DNA of 64,000 bases from Amoebophrya sp. A120 (lineage: Eukaryota > Sar > Dinophyceae > Syndiniales > Amoebophryaceae), in NCBI GenBank assembly GCA_905178155.1, contig CAJINV010000004.1, positions 1,178,881 to 1,242,880 of the forward strand. Direction: 5' to 3'. The notes under the pieces were generated by a model. It ran no database searches and was not told where the DNA came from. It saw only the letters and a program-made list of their open reading frames with translations. Below, in pieces: positions 8,495 through 20,719 of this stretch. A program made the position numbers and the translations under genes. Numbering within the stretch: position 1 is the stretch's first letter; every line of letters begins with the position of its first letter.

Positions 8495-11479
8495 CTAAAA
8501 AAACACCCACCTCGGCACCGTAGCGAAATACTTCTCATATGCTGCCGGGTGATTCTGCATGAGAAACTTCTCTTCCGCAGGTATCACCACAAAATGCAGG
8601 TAGAGAAACATGCCCGGTAGTGTGACCAACAAGGGCTTCTATGCACTGCAAAAATGTCTGGGTCTGGAAACTTGTGATGCAAGTCACTCAATAACAAATG
8701 CACTGTAATGCGCCGCCAAGCATGACAAGTTTTTTCGTGCCTCTGTGCTTCGTATCCCGCATGAGAAACTGTGTTTTTGCATGACAGGCGAGAGAGGCTG
8801 TTTGTGGCCACGCAATACAGATTTAAGGGCCATGCCAGATCAGCATGACAAATCTTGCATTCTTCCAGACCCAGACATTTCTGTTTTACAATTCATAGCT
8901 TCTTCGAATTCACCAAAAGCGCAATCCAGGGGATGAAACACGTCAGCGCCATCACATACAGTGGATTCCGCGAATACTTGTAGGACCCGACGGTTGTAAT
9001 CCCTTGTACTGGAGTGAACGGAATCCCGCTACCCGTATGCGAGTGCACAACATCGTCCCGCCGTTGCTCCCGTTATTTCAAGAGCTGCATTGTTCGGAGC
9101 AACACACACACCAGCGAACTACATGGAGCCGGCGCATGACAAGTCGCTCTTCATGCGGGGCCAAATGCAGTAAATTCGAAATTCGTAAAAAGTATCCGAT
9201 CAGTAGCACAAGACAGCATAATTACGGAAAAAAGATCTAGGATCATTTCCTTGCATGGCAAACGACGGAGAGCTGCAGGGGGAGTTGTTGTATACTATCC
9301 TCGCCATAGCCCGCTGCTTTCAACGATAGGTGACACTCGTAGAACCAGGCGGCGATGAGGAGAAACCCGAGGTATGCAAAGAAAAAAGTGTTTACAGTTA
9401 CGCATTGTGTTGCAAGGCCAGCAAGACAGACGACTTCTGTCATGCGCAAAATGCTTGCGAGTCTCTTTTCGTGTGTGTTTAGTTTTGCCTTATGATCTCT
9501 GCATTACAAGTTTTCTCCGTCATGCGAGGCAAATTTGTGATGCTGCATTCCCTACAAATGTGTAACTGTAAGTATACACTTTTTTCCTTGGATACGAGGA
9601 GAGAAAACGGTATACGACGCGGAAAAATCCGCCCCAGCCAAATTTTCGAAAATTTCAACTCGTCATTTTGGTTGTCCTAGCAGCAGGCGGTGTGCAGCAA
9701 CTCGGTGAGGGAGGCGGTCGTTGCATGCAGAGAAGCAGTCGGCAAATGTGGACCATCGTGTCGAAAAATGCGCTGTCGCCCGCGTCCCGAGTCCAAAACG
9801 AACATGCGGCGCGACCCTTACTATCGTTGTTTTTTTCTCTTATGTGATGAATCAAGCTAGCTAGTTTGAAGAAAGAATGTCAATGTGAATCGACTAGCTA
9901 TTTTGATATTGTGCCGGGGCTGCATTCAAAACGTGCCCAGCTAGCTATTTCTGCAAGCAGTAATGACTTAGAATCTGATTAAGAGAGGCTTTCGTCATCG
10001 GTCTTTGTGTGTCGGCTCCGCGCCACCTTCGGGTAGATTTCCGCCAAAGCCGCACGGTACTGCGGCATGAGGAGGACCTGTTGCACCAACTGGTGCAACA
10101 TACCGGCTTCGTGGAGAAGAACCGACTCACCCCAGCTCCGTTCCTTGGTTAACCGAGTTTCCGCGCCGGCCCGAAACGATTGGAAAATGCCTCTCTTAAT
10201 CTTAATCCTAAGTCATTGCGTACTCACCGAAAATTAGCTACGTTCTTAGAATTCAAACTCGCTAATTAAATAGCTACTTTTTGCAGGTACAAAATGCCGG
10301 AGAGAGCCACACTTCGACCGCGCCGGAGGGTGGCATACCAGGGGCGATCCTGTCGTAGTTTGATATTATGAAGCAAGGCAAAAACGGCCTTGTTCAGCTG
10401 TGCAGGTGGCGATAACCATCTCGCCTGAATGTCGGGGGCGGCAGTCGAAGCAGCGAAGCTGGGAAGGTACACGGAGCAGCGACGAAGGCGGCGCAGCGGC
10501 GTGGGGTAGAAGGATCGCGCCGTGAAATTTTCGAAAATTTGGCTGGGGCGGATTTTTCCGCGTCGTACGGTAGCCGCTTCTTCCACTTATCGAAACCGGA
10601 AAGCTATCAAATGCAAATATATCTGGGTCTGGAAACTTGTGATGCAAATCGCTGAATGGTGGGCCCACTACAATATGCAGCCAAGCATGACAAGTTCTTG
10701 CACTGCCATGTGTCTCGTTTTCCGCATGGCAAACTGCGTTTTTGCATGACAGGCAAGAGGCCCCGTTCCTGCTTACGCATCACAGATTTAAGAGTCATGC
10801 CAGACAAGCATGCCAAGTCCTACATTATTCCAGACCCAGACATTTTTGCAATGCATAAAAACAAGAAACTCCATTGATTTTTTCGTTCCTTCTTATCATC
10901 GTCGGACGGTTGGAACAGCGGCGCTCGCCACTTCAGGATCTATCAAATGTAAAAATGTCCGGGTCTGGAAGATTCTGAGATTTGTCATGCATGTTTTGCA
11001 TGAGCCCTGACGTCTGTGATGCATGCCCTAGCATCACAGTTTTTTTGAGAGCTTCTTGATGCCTATTCCGCATGACAAATGGAAATGCCCTCTCCGCGTA
11101 GCAAAAATTACATTCCTTTTGGTACTCATGCAATACAGATTTTTCTGGAATCCAAATTCAGCATCACAGGTTGCATTCTTCCAGACCCAGACATTTTTAC
11201 ATTTGATAAGATCCGCGTCAGAACCAGACCGCAGAAGAGGTTTAGCAGCACCAGCATCGCGGGGGGCACGAACGTATGAACTGCAAAAAGTATTGCATTT
11301 ATGCCTATACAAATTTCTTTTTCAAGCTAAATCAGCATGACAAAGTTCATTTGAGATGCTGAGCTAATTTGTATTGCAATACTACGAATACGATACTTTG
11401 GCAATGCATAGAGCGGAATGTCAGCGGAAAGGCCGAACACCGTCATTTGCGGCGCCTTCGGGGTCGCGTCGTCGAACAT
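8495..11479 (-). CDS. Isoprenylcysteine/phospholipid methyltransferase-superfamily membrane protein, 8 exons
   Basis: About 205 residues from about 620 coding bases spread over 3 kb. Exons: 11479-11411, 11274-11209, 10940-10858, 10604-10568, 9612-9595, 9372-9295, 9035-8898, 8639-8495 (TAG). The C-terminal half carries the family signature: GIPFTPVQGITTVGSYKYS, then RNPLY, a hydrophobic segment, VVIPAEE, AAYEKYF and VPRW. Three or four membrane segments are visible (PPAMLVLLNLFCGLV, LLGFLLIAAWFYE, MALTCFIPWIALLV, TLPGMFLYLHFVV). Known members methylate prenylcysteine carboxylates or lipid head groups from S-adenosylmethionine at ER-type membranes; the substrate here is unknown. All seven introns are TIR elements (F3, F1, F1, F6, F7, F2, F1), and none is a conventional intron. 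The ATG at 11479 starts MFDDATPKAPQ; no better start was seen. Confidence 0.82.
8640..8897 (+). mobile_element. F1 introner-like element in the methyltransferase-like gene
   Basis: 258 bp, subtype a. Ends TATGCACTGCAAAAATGTCT and TTTTACAATTCATA; exact duplication GCTTC (8635-8639, 8898-8902). The join gives VNSKKPLLVTLPG. Confidence 0.93.
9036..9294. mobile_element. F2 introner-like element, eroded right end
   Basis: 259 bp. The left end TATGCGAGTGCACAACA is F2-like; the right end GGGGAGTTGTTGTATA has lost part of the repeat. Flanks ACCCG and CTATC do not match. The protein continues across it in one frame (AGYGED to GSGIPFT), with the exact splice point uncertain. Confidence 0.75.
9373..9594. 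mobile_element. F7 introner-like element (single copy)
   Basis: 222 bp. Ends TATGCAAAGAAAAAAGTGT and ACACTTTTTTCCTTGGATA; exact duplication CGAGG (9368-9372, 9595-9599). Lies 18 bp from the F6 element. The join gives FSLLGFLLIAAW. Confidence 0.9.
9613..10567. mobile_element. F6 long introner-like element (955 bp) carrying coding-like sequence
   Basis: About 43-bp near-perfect inverted repeats beginning TACGACGCGGAAAAATCC, followed inward by CGCCCCAGCC and AAATTTTCGAAAATTTC. Exact duplication CGGTA (9608-9612, 10568-10572). Excision joins WKKRLP to FSLLG in frame. Unlike the other copies it has a long interior with open, coding-like stretches on the minus strand (see the separate entry). The GGAAAAATCC part of the end is shared with F5. 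Confidence 0.88.
9980..10520 (-). pseudogene. Coding-like fragment inside the F6 element
   Basis: Minus-strand sequence reads DIQARWLSPPAQLNKAVF, then LLHNIKLRQDRPWYATLRRG to SVALSGI, then (after a possible intron at about 10197-10296 bounded by a GGCATTTT direct repeat) FQSFRAGAETRLTKERSWG through LHQLVQQVLLMPQYRAALAE to a stop after DDESLS at about 9990. Composition looks like real protein, not random reading. I do not recognise the family. It could be captured host exons, a relic of the element's own protein, or chance. Confidence 0.4.
10605..10857 (+). mobile_element. F1 introner-like element in the methyltransferase-like gene
   Basis: 253 bp, subtype a. Ends TATCAAATGCAAATATATCT and TTTTTGCAATGCATA; flanks AAAGC and AAAAC, one mismatch. 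The join gives NQWSFLLSGFDKW. Confidence 0.92.
10941..11208 (-). mobile_element. F1 introner-like element in the methyltransferase-like gene
   Basis: 268 bp, subtype b in the orientation of the 437 copy. Ends TATCAAATGTAAAAATGTCC and TTTTTACATTTGATA; flanks GGATC and AGATC, one mismatch. The join gives VLTRILKWRAPLFQ. Confidence 0.92.
11275..11410. mobile_element. F3 introner-like element, shortest copy
   Basis: 136 bp. Ends TATGAACTGCAAAAAGTATT and GATACTTTGGCAATGCATA; flanks GAACG and GAGCG, one mismatch. The join gives LSADIP(F/L)VPPAML. Confidence 0.88.
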
Positions 11480-13605
11480 GTTTTGCTGGTACTGGTAGAC
11501 TTTACTTTACTTAGATTGATTCGTGCTGTTTTTCCGATGTTAATTGAATGTTGAAAGCGACGATAAGCTAAACTCTATTTATAAGATGTTGTTCTAGTGA
11601 ACGAAGAACGTCCAGGAAGTTCTTGTTGTGCCAAGTGGTACACTTAACAATACATGCTCATATCTTTGCGCTTTTTCTTTGTTGCCTGTACTATCCGGAT
11701 AGCGAATAATTCAGGATAGGAGCACTGGAAAAGTTTCAGGGCATGACGAAGGGACAGTGTGTATCCATATCCACCATCTGAAAATAATTATCCATGTAAG
11801 AAGAATTCTTGGTATGCAAAGCAGTCGACTCCAACGATCGTGTAGCTAGTGCGTAGCTGGTAAAAACCTCAGTGTTGAAAATCAACAAGCAGTACTACAC
11901 CGAAAATTGTGTGGCCAGACCGATTTTTTCTTCAGATTTAGAGAACAGTCCTGGGCAAAACCTTGCGACAAAACGGGATGTGATCCACCACGTTGATTCC
12001 AATACTTCAAGTTCAATCTCAATGAGGCTGGCAGCGGAATATTTATTCGCTTTGGCAACAGGCAGGAGGTTGTCCGCAAGAATAAGAGCAATCTCGACGG
12101 TCTTCTCAACATTCACAATTAATTTCCTAAAAATCACACATGACACGTCCTCGCATCGAAGGAAAAAACATTCCAGTGTTGTTTGTTCGATTTCGCTAAT
12201 TTATGAGGCTTCTTTCTGTCCGGATCTAGGTCCTAGCCCGCTGACCAATACTTCTGAATCTGTCCGAGATATATTCAAATAAGGCTTGGCGTTGCAGAGG
12301 TAATAAATTGTGAGAATGAAACAAGCACGAGAAGGCCGCTATCGCTATAGAAGTGACTCACAAACTGAAGTACATAATCTTTTGCGTTTCACAGACATGA
12401 AAACAAGTAGGTCATCATCACACATCATCCGTAAAGCTGATGCGAGTTCTGTGGACTTCAAAAGAAGATCATGGCGATACTAGTCTGTCCCAAACAAGAA
12501 AGGTGCAGTTTCCTAATACCAGGCCTAATTTGACGAGTAAGTAAGAAGCAGCGCGGTACATTACACTGCGTCGGCCTCTGTAGAGAATGAAAAGTCCGGG
12601 GGACCCACAACAACTTTACTAGAATGTGTTAAAGCTGGAGTCAACTTCTACCCTTCGCCTTCTGATCTGCCTGACAAATGTGGCGCCGCTTTCGAAAATA
12701 TCTATGACAGGAGCTTGCTCAAAACCAATTCGTTATCGTTGCATTTTACTTCTGCAGCACATGTAAATAACCTGATGCTCATCCAGCGAGCTTTCCCGCA
12801 AAGACATCAGGTCCCCGCTACAATGACAACAATACTGTACTGGATAGTGCGGCCTTAGCTCGAACCATGATAGATACTGATACAACGACAACCATCGCAC
12901 AAAAAATAGGAAATCTGCACTGACCGTGAATGTAGTCTAAAAACGCTGACAAAAAAGCGGCCGCCGTTGCGAATCTGTTCCTGCTTCACTCCGGCCAGTA
13001 ATTTACGACATTTTACAACAATCATTCAGCGACACACAACTAAAGTTCGAGGGTGAATTTCTTTTCAGTTTCAGGGGTAAGTACTTACAACGAACTCTCA
13101 GTTGTGAGTAATGACGAACGGGAAGAAGGATGAATAAACCATATCATTGGGGCAGTAGCAGTAGTTATTTTCATGTTACAAAAGGTAAGTCCATGGTTGT
13201 TCCTCAGGACATATATACTATGTTGTCCGCACAATTTCTATTGCGCTCGGGTGTTCATCTTTTGCACCAGAAACATCCTACAGTCTGTGTCATATCTTAG
13301 ATCATCACTTTTTTTCCTACATGTACAAAATGTTAATGTTACAGCTGCAAAACTGAGGACATTTTGCCTTTGATACAATCCTTCCATTATGGGGCTTCCC
13401 AGTCGTCCTGAGTTTCATTTACCATTTTCATGGCCGCGGCCTGGACAACCCAAAATTATATCGTTCCCAGTACAAAACTGCCCAGCACCTCCGCTACCTT
13501 CGCGACCTTCTCCCGGGCAGATGAAGACGGAGCAGAAATCTCCCCTACCTCCATGCTCGAAATGTTGACGGGTAGTAATTATTCTCTCTTTTCTGTGGCA
13601 GTCAA
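11480..13605. other. Intergenic region
   Basis: About 2.1 kb. An open frame at 11872-12282 on the plus strand (136 codons) has no recognisable features and is probably chance. GTAAGTACTTAC-like strings occur (about 13078) but no exon pair could be assembled. No F1-F8 element. Confidence 0.55.
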
Positions 13606-16600
13606 TTAACAAGTCGGATCTTCACCGTAATGCTCAATCGCGTCGCGGACGAAGCGCGAACGGAGGTTAAAGGAGAGATATCAAATGCAAATATGTCTGG
13701 GTCTGGGCAGTTGCGAGATTTGTCATGCTAGTCTGGCATCACTCTGAACAACTCTGTGTTGCGTCACCGCAGAGACCTCCTCTTGCCTGTCATGCAAAAA
13801 CGCAGTTTCTCATGCGGAGTACGCAACTCCTAACCACGGAAAAACTTGTCATGCTTGACAGCGCATTACAGTGTGCTGACTAGTATTGATTCCACTCCTT
13901 GCATCACAAGTTTCCAGACCCAGACACATTTGCAATGCATAAGAGATCGAGGTTGACATCTTCCATCCAGTTGATCAACACTTTCAACGCGGTGGGGATG
14001 GTAGGGACACAATTCCTTCTTATCATTTTCATTGTGTTCTTTCCCCGTGGTAAATCGCTACTCGTTCTGGTAGCACTACCCGGATCGAGTTCTTCATCTT
14101 CTTCGTCCTCGGAGGAGCTGCCTGAACAAGAACCTTCGAAAGCTGAAGTTGCGTGCATCCAAGGCGCATCCAAGATCCTCTCCAAGTCGTTCAAGACAAG
14201 ATCCTCTTCATCGTCCTTGTAGTTCAGATGAGGTGACTCTTCATGTATTACCTCGCTCCAAAGCGGTCTAGAAATAGTGCGCAAAGCAGGAGCAGCGCCA
14301 GGAGCTGCTGCTGCCTCACGAGGATCAGATGAAAATGCTTGCGATCCTTCCGGAGGAGGTGGTCCACCTTGGAAGCTGACTGGTCCTCGTGGCCTTGTTG
14401 CCACCTTTGAAGATGCGGTAGAAGTACTTTCTTGCGATGTGGACTTCTGCAGGAGGTCGACTTCCGGTTGGAGCGCGAAGCCAGCTGGCCTTGGTATTGT
14501 TTCTCTTTCTCGTCCCGGCGCCTGCTCCGTCTTTACAACTACCTCTTCCGTCCCGCCCTCCTGCGCAGCCGTAGACAAATTTTCCAAGTCCCGCAACAAT
14601 TTCTGCAACGGGTAGAAATTGATCCCGTCGAGAGCTTGCTTTTCCTCCAACATCCACTGAGGACTATGCTGCGGAGGTCTACTCGTGGCCTTCGAGATAT
14701 GATCCGTTTCCGGCTCATCTACTTCCTCTGCTGGTGCTTTGTTCTTCGTCCCTTTTGGTTTGAAAATCTTCTGATTTGGAGATAATTTCTGTTCTTCCAA
14801 TGCGGCACCCAGTGAAACCTTCCGCCAGTGCAAGGCTTGCAGAAAAGTCATCATACCTCCAAAGGGAGTAGGGGCGGTGGATGGAAGATGTTGTAGAGAC
14901 GACTGAGCCAACTCCTTCAAACGCTGATATGCTTCATGTACAACCTGCGTGGCCGCCACTCCACCTGCTAACTCCACCCAACTTGTTGTTATTTTCATCT
15001 TCATCTCGCTGGTCCGGCCTGCTGCTGCTTCTGCGCGAAAAGAAGTTGCATCGTAATCAAGCTGCCCAGCCACTGCATCCACCAACTTTCCCTCGGATTG
15101 TTCTTCTTCTTCTTTCAAACTCGCATGCAGTAAAAGCTCTAGGATGTTTACATTCTGGAGCCACGACTTGGAGGCTTCAAAAGTGTCGAAGTGACGCTGC
15201 GCTGGTCGCCGTGGTTGCAGCGCTGGCCACTCCCGCGTGCGCTCGTCGAAGAACCGCAGGAAGAGTTCCGCAACTTTGTCCATCTGATTTACCTCTTGCC
15301 GCCAGGTCGCGCGTAACCAGCTGCTCAGCTGGGCCAACAAATTATGATTTCCGAACAGATTGCGCGCAAATCGCTGCGACTCGATCGGCAAACGGGCCAT
15401 TTTCACGTAGGAAGTAGTACTAGAAGACGGCTGGTCGCGGTCGTTTCTACGCACTTCGACCAGGTCGGTGTCTTTATTCTGCAAAAACCGAAGGAAGATC
15501 GGCACGACGTACTCTGTCGCGCCGCTGTTCTCCTGCAAGTTCTCGAGCAATTCGGTAACCGCGGCCTGGAGCTCATCTGCGTCGGAGCCGTCTACTACCG
15601 CCAGGTCACTCACCCGGTGGTAGAGAGATTCCAGGAAGGAGAAGACTTTGGCGTTATTCCAGTTTTCCAAGAACTTTCCCCTTCTCCGTTTTTCCTCGCG
15701 TATCAAATGCAAACACTCCTCAAATTTTTCCCCGATGACCGCCGTCACCTGGATAAGTTGCTGGAGTCGCGCGGCGTAGGAGTCTTTTGAAAAAAAAGCT
15801 TGTTGTTCACCACGACCGGGGAGCGGATAATTTTTGGTCTCGAAAGTACTAGAAAAGCTCCCAGGAGCACCGTGGTCATCTAGTACTTTGGTAGCTTTTT
15901 GCATCTGGTCCTCCGCATAGCGGTCCCAAAAGCTGCGCGTGCTGTCCACCTGCTCAAGAGGATGTTGATGTTCCAGCGGGGACGTCGTCGAAATAGCTGC
16001 GTGATTCTGTTTCTTCATGTTCATGCCCCCCGCAGTGGCCTTCTTCGTGTTCCTCGGAAAGGCGGAGGATGAGACAGGATTTATTTTTCTTTCGTTCAAC
16101 GACGCCTGGGGCGGCGCAGCTGAACCATCCTGACGTTGATCATTCGATGTTGCGGCCACCGCCGCCCAGGTCTTTAATACGCCCTTGCACAGATGGTCTG
16201 TCAAAAGTTTTGTTGTCATCATCGAGTGATTTTCTTGTAGCGCAGATTTTGTTGTTGTTGGCCTGCTATTTTTACCGCTTTTACCGCCTGGTTTTGACAT
16301 TGTTCGTGTTCCATCGGTCGTGCTGCGACGAACGAGCGGTGTTGTAGTACTGGTGCCAGCAGTTCTTGCGCTATCACCCGCCGGACCACGCAGGTCTTCT
16401 TTTTTCGACGTCCCAGCCGCCAAGTGGAAGGCACCTACTTCAAAGAGCCCTGCGACTTGGAGCTCGCGGCAGATCAGGAACCGTCCGAACGTCCGCAGAA
16501 TTGTTTGCGAAAGGTTTTTCTTTATTTGTCTCTTCACCACTGCATGGTTGGTACTATTTCGAGGTGCAGCCCACGCAGCAGACTGCCGCACCACATCGCG

Positions 16601-19480
16601 CAAACGCTCTGAAACAAGAACATGCAACTCCTGAAACCGCCCCTCCAACTTCGTGGTGTTGTCTCTGTTTCGCTTCAATTCGAACTCCGCCATTCTGCCC
16701 AGCGCATGAACAAGTCGCGTCAGCGAGCCTGCGAACAGTGACCCCCGAAGCTGGAATAGCTCCTGCAACAAAGCCCGCGCGTGCGGTTCGCCCCTGGTAC
16801 CGAGCTGCAACAGTTCAAACAAAGCCGCCTCCCGGCACGCCTCCGCGGCCGTTCTGGTCAGGATCTCTCCAGCAGCGCACGCAACGGAGAGCGGCGAGGG
16901 CGAAGTCTCCTCGTCGCTGGGCTGGACCTGATACCACCGCGGGAGAGGTGGGGGGCTAGTTGTAGTACTAGAGGAAGTGTAGTAAAACGGTGGTGTTCGT
17001 GATCGATCCCGGTCGTCTTGCGCGGCAAGGTTTGCCGTGAATATTGCTCGAAGACTGGGAAGATGAACTGTGGTAGCAGGAGTTCGCTGCTCTGGTTGCC
17101 CGTCCTGCTGGTCGTGTGCAGCTGCTGGTGCGCCAGCAGTTCGACTTGCCGGGGGAGGTTGAGGTCCACCTGGTTCAATCACAACTTCTTCACCGACGTC
17201 GTCCATTTGCACGTCCGAAAGCAGCCCGCTACCGCTCGTGTCAAATAATGACCTCGGAGTGGAAGTTGCTCCTTCCGACATAGGGTATTCGATCGTCCCA
17301 GGTGCTGGGGCATCTTCGTCGTTCATCGCAGCGACGTCTTCAAACCGATCGAGGAGACGCTGGGGTTGCGGCGCTATCCGCGCAGAGAGGACGGAGCGCT
17401 GCAACCTTACGGGTGAAGAGGAAGACGGATTGTAGATCGGACAATAACTAGTGGGCGTTCCTGCAGCTCTCACAGGCGTTAACAAAGGAGGACTAATACT
17501 TCTGCGGACAGCTGTACTACTGTGGTTGTTCACGACCGCCCCCCTCGACGCCCGTGAGGACTCCTGCGCAATGACTCTTGGTGGCGTTTCCACTAGATAA
17601 TTCCCCCGGCGGGAAGATAGAGGCCGCGGTGGCGGGGTTCTAGGCGTGTCAACATCCTCAGGAGGTGGAGCAGGACTAGTGATTCTACTTCGACCACGAA
17701 CTGGTGTACTAGTTACACCTTCGGCCGCTCCTCGCGCACCAGGAGCAGGAGGAAAACTACTTCTATCACTTGCCCTACTGCGCAGCGACCACGTTTCCAG
17801 CTGTTTTTCGAGCAGTTTTATTTCCTGGTTGTGTTGAAACGGCGGATAATCCTGGAACAAAGCCTGTCTCTTCTTCGCATCCACAGGCCGCGCGCCGAGT
17901 TGCGTATTCTCATCCGCTAGAAACACCCCGGGCGCAACCTCCGACGTGTGTGGCGGAGTTTTAGTCCACCCGGGCGGCGGCGGGGGAACAATTCCATGAA
18001 CTCCGCCTTCGTAGCCTTTGCCATGAACTCCATGAATTCTCGCCTTTGCCATGAACTCCGCCTTCGTAGGAACCACCATCCACGGCTTCAACTTGTAGCA
18101 CGCCGCGCACCGCTCCTCCATTTTTCCCGTGAGGTGGTCAAGATGATCGTGACAACTCAACAAGCACGGCTCCACGACAGGTGGGTCCATCACAGTTCCC
18201 TCAGCATTCACCTCCCCAGGACGCCGCGCTTCCGTGTAGACTTCTGGAAGACTCAAGGCGAACAGCGTCTCCACCAGGCAAGCCCGTGTGGACGCGGCGG
18301 TCTCTTCGATGTGGCGAGCTTTGCCACTTGTCTTCACACTGCACGGAGTAGATGCTCTAGAAATGTTGTCGCAATCAACATCTTCGTCTTCCTGGATGTT
18401 GTAGTGGTCAGCTATAGTTCTTGTAGTGCCGGTGATGGGATCGCTATGTTCGTCCTCACTAATGTTTTTATACGTTTCTTGCAAAAACAAAGCCGCTAAA
18501 CCCGTACTGTCGGGACAAGTCTCGTCCTCCGGTTCTCGTTCTCGATTTTTTTGTGAAGAAGTAGAACGAGGAGTAGCGCCAGGTCCCCTTGAAGAAGAGG
18601 TGGATGATGCTGTTGACGACGGGGTTGTATTCCCAGAACTACGACCAGATCCAGATCTTCCGCGGGTAACAAAATTCTTTCCCACCGCACTCAACCGCCC
18701 GAGGTCCTGAATGGTCAGGAACGAGCTGAGATCCTGCCCCAAAACGTGACTCGCCACGTCGCAGAACGAAACAGTAGACCTTGTGCTGCGGGCAGGAGGC
18801 GAGGAACTACTTCGAGGTAGCTCCTCTTCAGCTACACTTTGCTGCTCTGGTAAATCTACTCCTACTTCAGCAGCAGATCCAGATGGGTCATTTTTGTGGT
18901 TCAGATGACTTCTTTGCGCATGATCCCTTGTTTCATCTTGTGTAACCCGACAACCATTGCTCGCAAGTGTTGTCGGGTTCATGCAGCAGCCTGAGGTCTC
19001 CTGGTCCTGCCCTCGCGGTTCCGGCTGCGGCTCGGTCGCGGCGCGCAATCGCTTGCGGCGGTTGCTTGATTTCGGTCGCGCTCCTCGGCTTGGCAGTTTG
19101 TTTCCACCTCGTACACCCTGGTGTTGGATTCCGCTTCCATCTCGAACCTGGTGCAGCTGCTCCAGATTGTTCTTCACAGGACCTCCACCGGCAACGCGAG
19201 ATGCCGCTGATGATGAAACTTTTGCTGCTACAAGTACTTCTACCCGCTGATGGTGCCCTCTAAGTCGTTGCCCCTGCTGCTCGTGGTCCTGTTTATTTCC
19301 CGTGTTTGCTCCTAGTTGCCCTAGCAGATAGTTTTCCACCTGCCGTGCGAATTTAAAGGCCACCGGAGTTGTTGCCGCAGCCGGTAGGAACAGAGACGGG
19401 ATGTTGAACAAGGGTTGGAGAAAGAAACAAAAGTGTGGGACGAAGAAGACGCCCATGATCATACTCCTCATCAGCTGCAT
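13606..19480 (-). CDS. Large low-complexity protein with hydrophobic N-terminus
   Basis: About 1870 residues in two exons: 19480-13942 and 13678-13606. The first 32 residues (MQLMRSMIMGVFFVPHFCFF...) form a signal peptide or signal anchor. Most of the chain is Ser/Thr/Pro/Gln rich. Segments with folded character: residues ~250-285 (SFCDVASHVLGQDLSSFLTI..LGRLSAVGKNF, weakly F-box-like), a CHDH...CAACYKL cluster near residue 460, and helical stretches in the second half (LLAQLSSWLRATWRQEV; VNILELLLHASLKEEEEQ). The C-terminus after splicing is VNLDLSFNLRSRFVRDA...DPTC. No family recognised. The long exon is intact for over 5.5 kb; the only intron is an F1 element near the 3' end. Confidence 0.85.
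13679..13941 (-). mobile_element. F1 introner-like element near the 3' end of the large gene
   Basis: 263 bp, subtype a but inverted relative to the other subtype-a copies. Ends TATCAAATGCAAATATGTCT and TTTGCAATGCATA; exact duplication AGAGA (13674-13678, 13942-13946). Read through, the ORF stops shortly inside the element; spliced, it gains 24 codons. Confidence 0.92.
17985..18066. repeat. Short tandem repeat in coding sequence
   Basis: Units related to CCATGAACTCCGCCTTCGTA occur about three times, encoding the repeated KAEFMAK/IHGVHGK/YEGGVHG stretch before a Pro run in the large protein. Confidence 0.7.
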
Positions 19481-20719
19481 TTTGATGCCCTTGCTGAGAG
19501 TGGTTACTGTAGTGTTCTTCTTTCTCAGGAGGTTTGTTCTTCCCTTCTTCAGTGGAAAACTTCACTTGCACTGCGAGGCGTGAGGACAAGAAGACCATAA
19601 AAAGAACTTCTCCGAAGGTCCGACTGGTGTTGGCGCAGGAGGTCCCTTGGTGCTTCGTCGTCGGAACCGATCGTGCTTCGCCGTCTCCGCTTGCCAGGGC
19701 GATGCTGCGCGATGGTCGTGCTTGGTCGCAACAACTACAGGGATCTTTCTAAATGTGCGAAGTTGTCGTAGACCATGATGACATTGATGAAAAACTGTAG
19801 CAATGTGCGCAGACTCTGAACTTTCCGTCCTGGAGATTTCTTCGATTCAGTCGATGCAGGTTGATACCAAGACCAACCACAGATAAACCGAAAAATAAGC
19901 GGCACTAGCTATAGCGCTTGCAGCCTGGACGTAGCAAACTCTACTACACCAGATGCAATAGCCTCCGTGCTAGATCTATCATTCATAAGGGACTTCTAAA
20001 AAAGATTCACGCTTTGCATTTGCTACGTTTCCGTTTGAAATTCAAATTGGTCTTGTCTGTAGTTGTACTTGCCGTTGTCGTTCGCGTTCATAGCTTAAAC
20101 AAAAAATAAGGATTATAAAACTGGAACCTTTTCAAAAAAATCTTGTCCGAGAAACAATATTTCTACACAGCGGATACTACACAAAACAAGAAACAAAATT
20201 TGATAGTTGTCTTCGTCACTTCATCTTCCCTGTGTGGCAAATGAGAGGTTCCCCGTCTTACACAGGAGGTGGAGCCCTTGTCGACGAGCGCGATCGTGCT
20301 GGTTCTTTCTGCAAATCATTACTCCAACGAAATACTTACAGCAGCTCGACGGCACTTGCTAGCTTTGACGTGCGCGTGGTGCCGCGCGGCTAAAATAGGA
20401 AAAACCAGAATGATCCGAGGCGAAACTTCTCTAAATAAGTGCAGCCAGAGCCACAACGCATCGTCTTTACAGCTTCGATCTCACCAAGAACTTACTATTT
20501 GATCCCGGAGCTGTTTCACCATCTGCCTGGCTACCGACTTGAATAGAAGCCAGTAACAGAACCATGTTTGCATCGAAGTAGTTACCATGCTGTTGATCAT
20601 CTCATCGTTTAGATCGTGTCAATTACCCGTGGGCGTGGTGATGAATCCAAATAGAACATGAGATCTCCCACCATACGGTGTCGCGCATTTTCCTCACAAA
20701 CATCGCGCATTTTCCTCAA
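19481..20719. other. Intergenic region
   Basis: Likely 5' flank of the large gene. Near the right end a 21-bp unit (CGCGCATTTTCCTCA...) is duplicated at about 20680-20722. No supported gene. Confidence 0.55.

Noticed and set aside
11872-12282. 136-codon plus-strand frame
   Set aside because: Opposite to the strand of all supported genes, no motif, overlapping frames on the other strand of similar length.
15701-15720. TATCAAATGCAAAC string resembling the F1 left end inside the large gene
   Set aside because: No right-end partner follows and the reading frame runs through without change; chance match in coding sequence.
18715-18800. F-box domain in the large protein (DLSSFLTIQDLGRLSAVGKN)
   Set aside because: Similarity is limited to a short leucine pattern; not enough to name the domain.
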